From positions 1 to 27,638 of the forward strand of contig CAJQSP010000072.1 of NCBI GenBank assembly GCA_905614375.1: a stretch of DNA of 27,638 nt. The letters run 5' to 3'. The position numbers and the translations under genes are program-made. Below the pieces are notes generated by a model. That model was not told where the DNA came from. It searched no databases and saw nothing but the letters and a program-made list of their open reading frames with translations. Origin of the DNA: an uncultured Dehalococcoidales bacterium (lineage in GTDB: Bacteria > Chloroflexota > Dehalococcoidia > UBA1151 > UBA1328). Positions 1-6,833 of the stretch are shown here, one piece after another; the stretch's first letter is position 1, and each line of letters starts with the position of its first letter.

Positions 1-371
1 GCTAGGTTAGCCAGTGCAGGCGTTCGTTCTGGAGCGCTTCGGTATCTATCGAGGCGTTGCTCTATTTCAACAGAATACTTACCGTTCGAAAGCAATAACA
101 TGTCGTCGAGTCGGCTTATTAGTTCATCGAGGGTTTCTCGTGGAACCTCGGGCGCACCACCACTGATCGCAGCCTTCGTGATTTCATTCAGAGTGTTCGT
201 CCCGTCGATACCTTGAAGATATAAACCCAGCGGAACAGGAACCATCAACGACTCGTCATTGAGGCGGCGAAGATCCTTCAACAAGAAGTAGTCGCCCCCC
301 TCGTGGGTGACGCGACTTACTTCTACAGGTCTTAGTTTTGGGCGATCAGGAAGATTTGAATCCGATGTCAT
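1..371 (-). CDS. amrB: AmmeMemoRadiSam system protein B, N-terminal part (runs off left edge)
   Basis: This is a 123-codon open frame read leftwards from an ATG at 371 with no stop before the edge. The protein starts MTSDSNLPDRPKLRPVEVSR. It continues with DYFLLKDLRRLNDESLMVPV, a GTNTLNEI-type segment, and an Arg/Tyr/Pro stretch (DRYRSAPERTPALANL) where the Memo fold would begin. This 'RPKLRP ... LLKD ... APE/F+PPALA' pattern is the N-terminal extension I associate with Chloroflexota-type AmmeMemoRadiSam protein B (Memo-like; AMMECR1, Memo and radical SAM proteins often co-occur). The biochemical role of the family is unsettled, and the Memo domain itself lies outside the window. The gene lies 64 bp downstream of the HTH gene on the same strand and may share its transcript. 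The family call comes from recognition of the extension only. Confidence 0.62.
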   Translation of the reverse strand, partial: MTSDSNLPDRPKLRPVEVSRVTHEGGDYFLLKDLRRLNDESLMVPVPLGLYLQGIDGTNTLNEITKAAISGGAPEVPRETLDELISRLDDMLLLSNGKYSVEIEQRLDRYRSAPERTPALANL

Positions 372-435
372 TCAGACAGTTTATCTAGAGATTACTGAAC
401 GAAAAACTCGAGTCGGAGTTATCCAGCCAATAGAG

Positions 436-888
436 TTAATTAACTCCGAACTTACCAGAGCTTCCGGTTATCAGCTTAGGAAACGGAGTTCGTTCACGGA
501 AAAGCGAACGTTGTGCAAGCTCTCTAAGCGAAATTATAGGTCCATCGTCTTCCTCGGTCACAGGTACTTGAGCTGCGCCACCCCGTTGAACGATTCTATG
601 AACTGTTCGGGTACTAATGCCAAACTGTTCCGAAATCTCAGCTACTGAGATATGTGCTTGCCGTAGTCGGAAGATTTCATCGTCACGAGTTCGACGGCTC
701 TCGCGCTGCAACCAGCCTGGATCGTCGTATTTACACATCGCAAAAGGACAATCTAAGCAGCTTACCGCGGCATCACAGCCATCGTCTTTGTATCGCGTGT
801 TTTCGGGCAAGGTGTCAGACCGAACTGGAGCCAGAATATCTGTGTGCCCAAAGTTCAACGGGTTTGAAGGACCAATCGTCATGACCAT
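436..888 (-). CDS. Small helix-turn-helix protein with a four-cysteine cluster
   Basis: About 150 residues. Counted from ATG 888, four cysteines lie at about 38, 44, 47 and 52 (CDAAVSCLDCPFAMCKYDDP), spaced C-x5-C-x2-C-x4-C. A basic linker and a helix-turn-helix around residues 80-105 follow (VAEISEQFGISTRTVHRIVQ), of the type used to read DNA in resolvase- and sigma-like regulators. The C-terminus is a polar tail of about 40 residues. The Cys set could hold zinc or an Fe-S cluster; which one cannot be seen. I recall similar 'CLxCPxxxCxYDxP + HTH' proteins in Chloroflexota, with function unknown to me. The start is uncertain: TTG at 915 adds nine residues, and neither site has a clear Shine-Dalgarno. 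It is probably cotranscribed with the 240-aa gene upstream and amrB downstream. Confidence 0.72.
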   Translation of the reverse strand: MVMTIGPSNPLNFGHTDILAPVRSDTLPENTRYKDDGCDAAVSCLDCPFAMCKYDDPGWLQRESRRTRDDEIFRLRQAHISVAEISEQFGISTRTVHRIVQRGGAAQVPVTEEDDGPIISLRELAQRSLFRERTPFPKLITGSSGKFGVN

Positions 889-948
889 AAAATAAGTCTC
901 CGAATTGACCGACAATGAAACGGTCAGAAATGATTAGCTGAAATGAAC

Positions 949-1671
949 TCAGACAGCCGCCGAAGCGGACCAGTTCAACTGACGTGAAAAATGGATACCT
1001 CCGGATCGACCCGAAAGGTTTTTTGTTCGTTCTCTCTTGAATACCGAACCGGCGTACTCAGACCCCGGACTGTTCGGCACTCCGAACATCACAGCGGTCA
1101 TCCCATTCGAAGCAACTCTCGGACTCACTCTCTGGTCGTACCAAGAAGCGCTTATCTTGTGCGCAGCTACGATTTCGATAAACGTGTCGGGTGACGGACT
1201 TCGATACATAACTGGCATATCGACACTCACAAACAAATGCTTAGCGTTACCCATACGAATCGATCGCGGGCCATCTGGACGCCAGTCTTCACTCGCTCCA
1301 GAATCTTGAAAGCGCTTCACAAGATCAAGCATTGCGGGATACGTGTCATCTTGAAATGAAGGAGAAACCGTGGCTGAAACAGAACCTTCGTTTCGGTTCA
1401 TAAACAGCAACAGCATCCGAAGTCGAGTAGAAAATTCCTGCACACTCTCACCTTTGGCGAGATCAACAGTGATGATCTTCGACTCGTCATTTTCACTTCG
1501 ATCAGTTACACCCTGAACGATATGGGCCAGTACGATATTGAGATCGTCACTCGCGGCAACAGCCTTTGAATCAGTTGATATAGAAACTGGCAAAACAGCG
1601 CCAGACCGACTCGAATCCTCAACACCCAAAACGTTTGCTGGTGACATTACCACCGTAGCTACTGGACTCAT
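949..1671 (-). CDS. Orphan 240-aa protein behind an SOS-type promoter
   Basis: I do not recognise this protein. It begins at ATG 1671 with a modest AAAGGTC ribosome site about 3-9 bases upstream, and has no signal peptide or membrane helix. Residues 1-60 are Ser/Ala/Val-rich. Residues 60-95 (ESKIITVDLAKGESVQEFST, then RLRMLLLFMNRN) look like a beta strand followed by an amphipathic helix. Residues 130-185 look folded (DWRPDGPRSIRMGNAKHLFV). The C-terminus is Ser/Gly/Arg-rich and probably disordered. The striking part is upstream: a near-consensus sigma-70 promoter overlaid by two GAAC-N4-GTTC boxes sits 37-80 bp before the start codon, which predicts LexA repression and DNA-damage induction. 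SOS genes with no homologues are often division inhibitors or accessory repair proteins; nothing in the sequence decides between these. Confidence 0.75.
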   Translation of the reverse strand: MSPVATVVMSPANVLGVEDSSRSGAVLPVSISTDSKAVAASDDLNIVLAHIVQGVTDRSENDESKIITVDLAKGESVQEFSTRLRMLLLFMNRNEGSVSATVSPSFQDDTYPAMLDLVKRFQDSGASEDWRPDGPRSIRMGNAKHLFVSVDMPVMYRSPSPDTFIEIVAAHKISASWYDQRVSPRVASNGMTAVMFGVPNSPGSEYAGSVFKRERTKNLSGRSGGIHFSRQLNWSASAAV

Positions 1672-1707
1672 CTTGACCTTTACAGACTTACTTTTGATCG
1701 CCGCATC

Positions 1708-1740
1708 AGAACTAAAGTTCTATTATCGAACACATGTTCT
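1708..1740. promoter_or_regulatory. Two tandem LexA-type (GAAC-N4-GTTC) operator boxes
   Basis: Box 1 is AGAACTAAAGTTCT (1708-1721) and box 2 is CGAACACATGTTCT (1727-1740). Both hold the perfect half-sites GAAC and GTTC four bases apart, with centres 19 bp apart, so they would lie roughly on one DNA face. Box 2 matches the Bacillus/Actinobacteria SOS consensus CGAACRNRYGTTCG at 13 of 14 positions. Box 2 fills the spacer of the minus-strand promoter and box 1 lies just downstream of its -10. The sequence shows the motif; that LexA binds it is inference. Confidence 0.72.
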
Positions 1741-1751
1741 AATTAAGTCAA
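1722..1751 (-). promoter_or_regulatory. Sigma-70-type promoter for the 240-aa gene
   Basis: On the minus strand, TTGACT (1751-1746) and GATAAT (1727-1722) are separated by 18 bp. Both are close to the consensus -35 and -10. Transcription would start near 1714-1716, giving a leader of about 45 bases before ATG 1671. The promoter overlaps both GAAC-N4-GTTC boxes, the arrangement expected for direct repression. Confidence 0.68.
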
Positions 1752-1994
1752 GTAGCGTCTCGGTCGTCGCGGTCGTCATAGGATGACTCGGCCCGCGTCG
1801 CAATCTCCTACCCTCGAACGCCTTTTCATCAAAGAAAGGAGGGTGGTTACGTCCGAACTGACGGGCGAACTACGGATATTCCTTCTTGTGTTTGTTGACC
1901 ATGAACCCTTTCGGAACTACTTTGAGTCGTGCAACGAGCAGCGATCTCGACGCAGATTGGCTAACGACCCGCAATACAGGATTACAACCTTCAC
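1752..1994. other. Remainder of the intergenic stretch before cinA
   Basis: The gene-free stretch between the 240-aa gene and cinA is 323 bp. The part beyond the promoter holds a short direct repeat (GGTCGTC twice at about 1758-1778) and a strong AGGAGGG at about 1836-1844 with no well-spaced start codon after it. A 71-codon plus-strand frame from 1783 to 1998 overlaps the cinA start (ATGA), but its product is low-complexity and unfamiliar. The cinA promoter should lie here but was not identified. Confidence 0.4.
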
Positions 1995-3230
1995 ATGAAC
2001 GCAGAAATCGTCTCCATAGGCTCAGAACTACTGCTCGGCCAGATTGTCGACACTAACGCATCTTGGATTGCACAGAGATTGGCAGAAAGCGGTGTAAACC
2101 TGTTCTACAAAACGACCGTTGGAGATAACCTCAACCGCATGGTCGATATTCTCGATCGAGCACTTGATCGATCCGACGTGGTAATCACAGGCGGCGGTAT
2201 CGGCCCAACCCAAGACGATCTAACCCGAGAGGCAATCGCCAAAGTAACCGGACGCAAAGTCGTTACCGATCCTGAATCGCTTGAAGAACTTCGAGAGCGA
2301 TTCCAGAAGCGGGGCTTCATACTCACAAAGAACAACGAACGTCAGGCCCAAATCCCAAGCGGCGCCATAGTGGTGAAAAACCCAAACGGCACAGCCCCCG
2401 CTTTCATAGTAGAAACCGAACGAGGTGTAACGATCAGCCTTCCCGGCGTTCCATTCGAGATGAAATGGCTTGTTGAACACGAGGTGATTCCATACCTACG
2501 CGAAAAATACGGCCTCACTCAGATGATCCACTACCGAGTGCTGAAAGTCGCTGATATCGGAGAAAGCGCTGTCGATGATCGTATTGGTCACCTGATCGCC
2601 GATTCAAATAACCCGACCGTCGGAGTACTCGCTCATCCCGGCCAAGTCGACGTTCGAATTGCTGCTCTCGCCGAGAATATCGATGAAGCAAACACACTAA
2701 TTGACACAGTCGATATCGAAGTGCGAAAACTGTTGGGCGACAACATATTTGCGGTAGACGATGCAACGATCGAATCTGTAATTGGCGAACTTCTCGTCAG
2801 CAACAACGCTACTGTGGCAACTTGTGAAGATCTCAGTGGTGGGTCAGTCGCTTCAGCTATTCAAAAATCAGCCGATTCTGCATTTTTGCAGAGTGCAATC
2901 GTAAATTCGCAAGAGGCTCTCGAAAAGATCGCTCGATCTGGCGGCGAAACACCTCCGTTTGCTGACGGCGCAGAGCGAGCAGTAGCGCTTGCTCGATCCA
3001 TAAGAAAAACAACTGGAGCCACTTACGGAATCGCCGTTCACGGTACTGAAGAAAGCGGGCAGCGAACCGAAAACCTAGGCCGAGGTGAAACGTACATCGT
3101 TGTTTCTGGTCCCGACGGTGAGCGAACACGGCACGTTCGATCGGCTGGTCGAGGTGCCCCGGATCGTCAACGCGCTGCAATGGGAGTATTGAGCATGTTA
3201 AGGCGTGAATTACTTGGCCTACCCGAATAA
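1995..3230 (+). CDS. cinA: CinA: competence/damage-inducible protein with a degenerate amidase domain
   Basis: 411 aa, full length for two-domain CinA. Residues 1-170 form the MoCF-like (COG1058) domain: IVSIGSELLLGQIVDTN near the start, TGGGIGPTQDD at 65-75 and ISLPGVPFEM at 147-156. In related proteins this domain hydrolyses ADP-ribose and other pyridine-nucleotide breakdown products. The C-terminal domain (about 255-411) is where the PncC-type NMN amidase sits. Its signature TAESCTGG is here TCEDLSGG (276-283), the usual 'vAYSNEAK' reads IVNSQEAL, and GIAGP reads GIAVHG. The Ser, Tyr and Lys reported as catalytic in PncC enzymes therefore all appear lost, so the second domain is probably inactive or repurposed. 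ATG 1995 is used; only a weak AGGA lies upstream. Confidence 0.93.
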   Translation: MNAEIVSIGSELLLGQIVDTNASWIAQRLAESGVNLFYKTTVGDNLNRMVDILDRALDRSDVVITGGGIGPTQDDLTREAIAKVTGRKVVTDPESLEELRERFQKRGFILTKNNERQAQIPSGAIVVKNPNGTAPAFIVETERGVTISLPGVPFEMKWLVEHEVIPYLREKYGLTQMIHYRVLKVADIGESAVDDRIGHLIADSNNPTVGVLAHPGQVDVRIAALAENIDEANTLIDTVDIEVRKLLGDNIFAVDDATIESVIGELLVSNNATVATCEDLSGGSVASAIQKSADSAFLQSAIVNSQEALEKIARSGGETPPFADGAERAVALARSIRKTTGATYGIAVHGTEESGQRTENLGRGETYIVVSGPDGERTRHVRSAGRGAPDRQRAAMGVLSMLRRELLGLPE

Positions 3231-3336
3231 TTCGGCTAAGACTTCTCGCCTCACTCACAACGAACTGTAAGAAAACATGGGTAAAAAGGATCTAATTAGA
3301 GACATACACTGGTAACGATTAGGATTTAAACTAAAA

Positions 3337-3377
3337 GCAGGTGTTGCACGGCACCGTGTATTCACCCGCCTGTTTTT
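3337..3377 (+). terminator. Hairpin plus T5 between cinA and the lipoprotein gene
   Basis: CAGGTG (3338-3343) can pair imperfectly with CACC...CCTG (3363-3372) around an inner hairpin CACGG-CA-CCGTG (3347-3358), followed directly by TTTTT (3373-3377). It lies 107 bp after the cinA stop and 30 bp before the lipoprotein start. It could therefore terminate cinA, or act as a leader attenuator for the lipoprotein gene. The outer stem carries extra bases on one side, hence moderate confidence. Confidence 0.42.
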
Positions 3378-3406
3378 ACACCCTAATTGGGATGGAGAGC
3401 TCCGAG

Positions 3407-4657
3407 ATGTTTCGCCAAAAGACCGTGCTATTACTAGCAATAGCCGCTCTAATGTCTGTCGTGATCGCATGTAGTAATAGACCTGAACTAACCGCTACGC
3501 CAGTTCCGCCAACCGTTATTCCTACCCCTGTTCCTCTTACTCCGATAGAGATCGACCCAATCACTGATCCCGTTGGCTTCCTTAGCGCGTTGCCAGCCGC
3601 CGAAGCTGCGTGTGCTACCGATGCTTTGGGTGGACGCGACCTTGTCCTCGCCATGATGTCATCGAGCATCGGAGATAATCGTCTAACTCTCGCTGAAACC
3701 GATGCACTCGACAACTGCCTGAGTGAACATACCGTCAACGGAATTTTCATCAGTCAAATATATAGCGAAGCCGGAACTTTGAGCGACGACACTATCGCCT
3801 GTATCGGTGACCAGATCGGTGGAATGTCGACAGCAGGACTCTTCCTCGAAGATCCGGCAGCAGACGTCATCATCAACTCCCTTAAATATGTCTTCTGTCT
3901 CGATAGCGATGAACGAGTTCGCATTTCTGCGAGCGAAGCTTTCTATGGATTCGGTGAATTGGGTGGAATCGATGCGCTCGAATGCGTTGTGAATGGCGTT
4001 GGCCCCACCGGCCTTACTGACCTAGTCGATATTTACTCGGGTGAAGAATACGACTTTGAAGATCTCGGTGAGCTGTTACCGATGATGATCGAATGTGGCG
4101 CTATCGATAATGATGGATTCGAAGAGCTTGGTGTATCTGCCGATCAAGTTGGCTGTGTACTCAGAGCGCTTGGTGAAGATGGGCTAGCATTACTCGACCC
4201 GACAGCCGCAGAACCCGATTTGTCTAACATTGGTGCGCTCCTTGGAACACTTTCCGACTGCGGAATCGAACTAGAAAACCTCCTTGAAGGATCGGATTTG
4301 CCTATAGATCCGGATGTTGCGATTGACCCTGTGATATTGCCGACAGTTCTGGCCGAATTGCCTGAAGATATTAAGCTTCCGTTGATCGAACTAGAAGACC
4401 TCCTTGAAGGATCGGATTTGCCTATAGATCCGGATGTTGCGATTGACCCTGTGATATTGCCGACAGTTCTAGCCGAATTGCCAGAAGATATCGAAGACAT
4501 GGATCTTCCGTTCACGGAAGAGCAGATCGCCTGCCTGACATCAGAGATAGGTGAAGACCAAATTGCCAATCTACTCGCAGGCGGAGGGGCCGATCTCAGT
4601 CTCTTCTCAGCACTCTCGAAGTGCAAAGTAGACCTGAGCGTACTACTCGGCGGGTAA
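3407..4657 (+). CDS. Secreted acidic lipoprotein with internal repeats
   Basis: ATG 3407 is chosen because GGAG (3394-3397) sits nine bases upstream and the product then begins with a classic lipoprotein signal: MFRQK, a hydrophobic core, and the lipobox VIAC with Cys22. An in-frame ATG at 3392 is the alternative. A Thr/Pro-rich tether (about 26-50) leads to an acidic, helical body of 416 aa in total, with recurring 'xxCxxxxxGxxxLxxL' and 'xLSxC' motifs (for example TIACIGDQIGG, QVGCVLRALGEDG, QIACLTSEIGEDQ, ALSKC). This looks like diverged repeats, each with one or two Cys. Near residue 287 onward a 40-residue unit is duplicated almost perfectly (SDLPIDPDVAIDPVILPTVL occurs twice). It should be anchored outside the cytoplasmic membrane. 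The family is unknown to me; the function may be binding or structural. Confidence 0.85.
   Translation: MFRQKTVLLLAIAALMSVVIACSNRPELTATPVPPTVIPTPVPLTPIEIDPITDPVGFLSALPAAEAACATDALGGRDLVLAMMSSSIGDNRLTLAETDALDNCLSEHTVNGIFISQIYSEAGTLSDDTIACIGDQIGGMSTAGLFLEDPAADVIINSLKYVFCLDSDERVRISASEAFYGFGELGGIDALECVVNGVGPTGLTDLVDIYSGEEYDFEDLGELLPMMIECGAIDNDGFEELGVSADQVGCVLRALGEDGLALLDPTAAEPDLSNIGALLGTLSDCGIELENLLEGSDLPIDPDVAIDPVILPTVLAELPEDIKLPLIELEDLLEGSDLPIDPDVAIDPVILPTVLAELPEDIEDMDLPFTEEQIACLTSEIGEDQIANLLAGGGADLSLFSALSKCKVDLSVLLGG
4265..4491 (+). repeat. 120-bp tandem duplication inside the lipoprotein gene
   Basis: Positions 4265-4371 and 4385-4491 are the same 107-base sequence at an offset of exactly 120 bp, differing at three sites (4277, 4351 and 4363 of the first copy). 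The offset is a multiple of three, so the frame is kept and one 40-residue unit is added. The near identity points to a recent event, and copy number may vary between strains. Confidence 0.95.
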
Positions 4658-4682
4658 AAGTTCACATATGTCGTAGTGCGGA

Positions 4683-5518
4683 TTAGTTAGGATACTCAGC
4701 GAACATTCGTACTACGACGATCGGCGTGGTGGCTGCCAACAGTACTGCGACCATCAATCGCATTGTTGTAGCGCTTATCCTGCCCGTTTGCTTAGCACCT
4801 ATGAAGCTACCAGCCATTCCGGTTATACCCATGACGGCTAGAACAGCGATATCGAAGTTCATATTGATGGCGTGACCTGCAAAACCAGAAATTCCGGTGA
4901 GAACGCCGATCGTGTTGTTCGACCCTGCGGCAGTACGCGGATCCATACGAAGAACGTTGACCAGAATCGGAAATCGCAATACAGCGAGAATCAATCCCGC
5001 TGCTCCACCCAAAACTCCAATCGCAAATCCGAGCGACCCGTAGAGCATCTGATTTTTTTGGTTGAGACTCACTCCGTCTCGGGTTGCTATAGGAGAGAAC
5101 GACGCATTCAAGTCTTCTGGCTGGCTAGGTTTGCGAAGAGCCCTCAACCACTGCGAAAACGATATCACCGAAGATATCGCCGATAACGAAGCAATCAGTC
5201 CCAGTAGAATCCATGCCTTCACATCGTCAGCAAAGAACCCACCCAGTAACGAACCGATGATCGCCGGAATACCTATCGCCCAACGACTCGACCGTCACGC
5301 CAATGAGGCCATGCGGCTGCAGTTCCGCCAAGAATGGTCACACCCAAATTCGTTCCAGCCGCAATTACCGGATTAAATCCCATCGCAAGCATTATAGGAA
5401 GCCGAACAGCGCCAAGGGCAACGCCGATAATACCAGCGAAGATTCCCATCACAAAGGTAAACGAGCCAAGAATCATTAGTTGGCCCGGTGACACATCAAG
5501 CGGAAGTAAATCGATCAT
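4683..5518 (-). pseudogene. TauE/SafE-family membrane permease with a one-base frameshift
   Basis: Two frames join into one TauE/SafE protein of about 278 residues, a normal family length. The N-terminal half (5518-5273) has MILGSFTFVMGIFAGIIGV, LGAVRLPIML and AGTNLGVTILGGTAAAWPHW, then reaches TAG at 5273-5275. In another frame the sequence continues as WAIGIPAIIGSLLGGFFADD and then KAWILLGL, through the second half (GSLGFAIGVLGGAAGLILAV, MAGSFIGAKQTGRIS) to 4683. Restoring one base between 5284 and 5283 (GTCG-TTGG to GTC GAT TGG) heals the frame. Such proteins export sulfite, sulfonates or other organic anions. The break could be a true mutation or an assembly error; no homopolymer lies at the site. 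ATG 5518 is used; TTG 5542 is possible. Confidence 0.85.
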
Positions 5519-5767
5519 TTTGGCGTATTCAAACCCTGGCAAAACATAGTGGGAAGATGGCAGTTCATGAAAGTCAGTGTAACTTCGTGATCGATAGCGA
5601 TTCGCCTCACAACGACGTGTGTTTTCGCCTGAGTTAATGGCTAAACGAATTTACGACCAACTCCAGCGCACGCCTTACCCCTGCTAAACTTGTCGCCTAT
5701 TCGATTCGTTATGGATGAAGCAAGATTAATAGCCGACCATTAGCGTTCGGCAGAGGAACAGACAACG

Positions 5768-6817
5768 ATGAAAAGCAGAGCCGCTATTCATGTCGGACAC
5801 GGCAAGGAACTTGTAGTCGACGAGGTAAACATTCCCGACCCCAAGCCCGACCAGCTCGTAGTGAAGCTCTATTCAAGTGGTGTCTGTCACTCGCAATTGC
5901 ATCAAATGCACGATTCTGAAGGACCAACTCCTGCCCTACTCGGGCATGAAGGCTTCGGAGTTGTGACTCAAATCGGTTCTGATATTACTCACCTGAAAGA
6001 GGGTGATGCAGCAATCGTAACGTGGGTCCCGCGCACTCCGATTCAGGGTCGATGGAAAGCTCCTTCGGCCGGGGTCACTTGGCAGGAAGAACCACTTGAA
6101 GGCGCTACATACACTTGGGGTGAAGATGCAATCGTCTGGGGCGGCTATGCAGTCAAAGTAGACGATGATGCTCCCCGAGATCTTTCCTCGATCGTCGGCT
6201 GCGCAATTCTCACTGGAGCCGGAGCTGTTACCCACACAGCGAAAGTTCGCCCTGAAGAATCGGTAGCCGTATTCGGTGTCGGAGGCGTCGGTCTATCGGC
6301 GATTCAAATGGCGTCGGTGCTGCAGGCGTACCCGATCATCGCAGTTGATATCGATGATGAAAAGCTAGAATTTGCGAAGCAATTCGGAGCGACTCATACA
6401 GTGAATTCGTCAAAGGTCGACCCAGTAGCGACAATTATCGAGATGACTAACGGTGGTGTCGATTACGCATTCGACGCCATCGGCCTAAAAATTACGAACG
6501 AACAGATTCTGCCTGTTACCAGAAGCGGTGGATCAGGTGCCGACAACATAGGCGGAATGGCTGTTCTAATCGGTATGCCTGGAACTGAAATGACTGTTTG
6601 GCCGGGACACTTTATGTTCCACCAACGTCAGTACCGTGGATCGCTCGGTGCAACCTACCCTGACACAGATTTTAACATGTACTTGCGGCTCTACAAAGAG
6701 GGCAAGTTCCCGCTTGATAAGTTGGTAACCAAGCGATACAGCCTCGACCAGATCAACGAAGCGTGCAACGATCTACAGAACGGCAAAATACTTGGTCGCG
6801 CAATTGTCGAATTTTAA
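5768..6817 (+). CDS. Zinc-dependent medium-chain alcohol dehydrogenase lacking the structural-zinc lobe
   Basis: 349 aa. The GroES-like catalytic domain has Cys40 (SSGVCHS), His60-Glu61 (GHEGFG) and Cys145 (GCAILTG) placed as catalytic zinc ligands. The Rossmann domain has the nucleotide loop GVGGVG (170-175) and Asp194 at the end of beta-2, favouring NAD over NADP. Residues 85-120, where most zinc ADHs hold four structural-zinc cysteines, contain none and are instead Trp/Pro-rich (TWVPRTPIQGRWKAPSAG). It should oxidise an alcohol or reduce an aldehyde in the cytoplasm; the substrate is unknown. GAGGA (5753-5757) lies ten bases before the ATG. The aldo/keto reductase follows after 16 bp, so the two are probably one operon. 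Confidence 0.93.
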   Translation: MKSRAAIHVGHGKELVVDEVNIPDPKPDQLVVKLYSSGVCHSQLHQMHDSEGPTPALLGHEGFGVVTQIGSDITHLKEGDAAIVTWVPRTPIQGRWKAPSAGVTWQEEPLEGATYTWGEDAIVWGGYAVKVDDDAPRDLSSIVGCAILTGAGAVTHTAKVRPEESVAVFGVGGVGLSAIQMASVLQAYPIIAVDIDDEKLEFAKQFGATHTVNSSKVDPVATIIEMTNGGVDYAFDAIGLKITNEQILPVTRSGGSGADNIGGMAVLIGMPGTEMTVWPGHFMFHQRQYRGSLGATYPDTDFNMYLRLYKEGKFPLDKLVTKRYSLDQINEACNDLQNGKILGRAIVEF

Positions 6818-6833
6818 TAGAATCCTATAAACA

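Noticed and set aside
1783..1998. 71-codon plus-strand frame overlapping the cinA start by ATGA.
   Set aside because: The overlap looks like translational coupling, but the product is basic and unfamiliar, has no ribosome site, and covers a region that should hold the cinA promoter.
4144..4665. 173-codon minus-strand frame with Ser-rich repeats.
   Set aside because: Antisense shadow of the lipoprotein gene, repeated only because of the 120-bp duplication.
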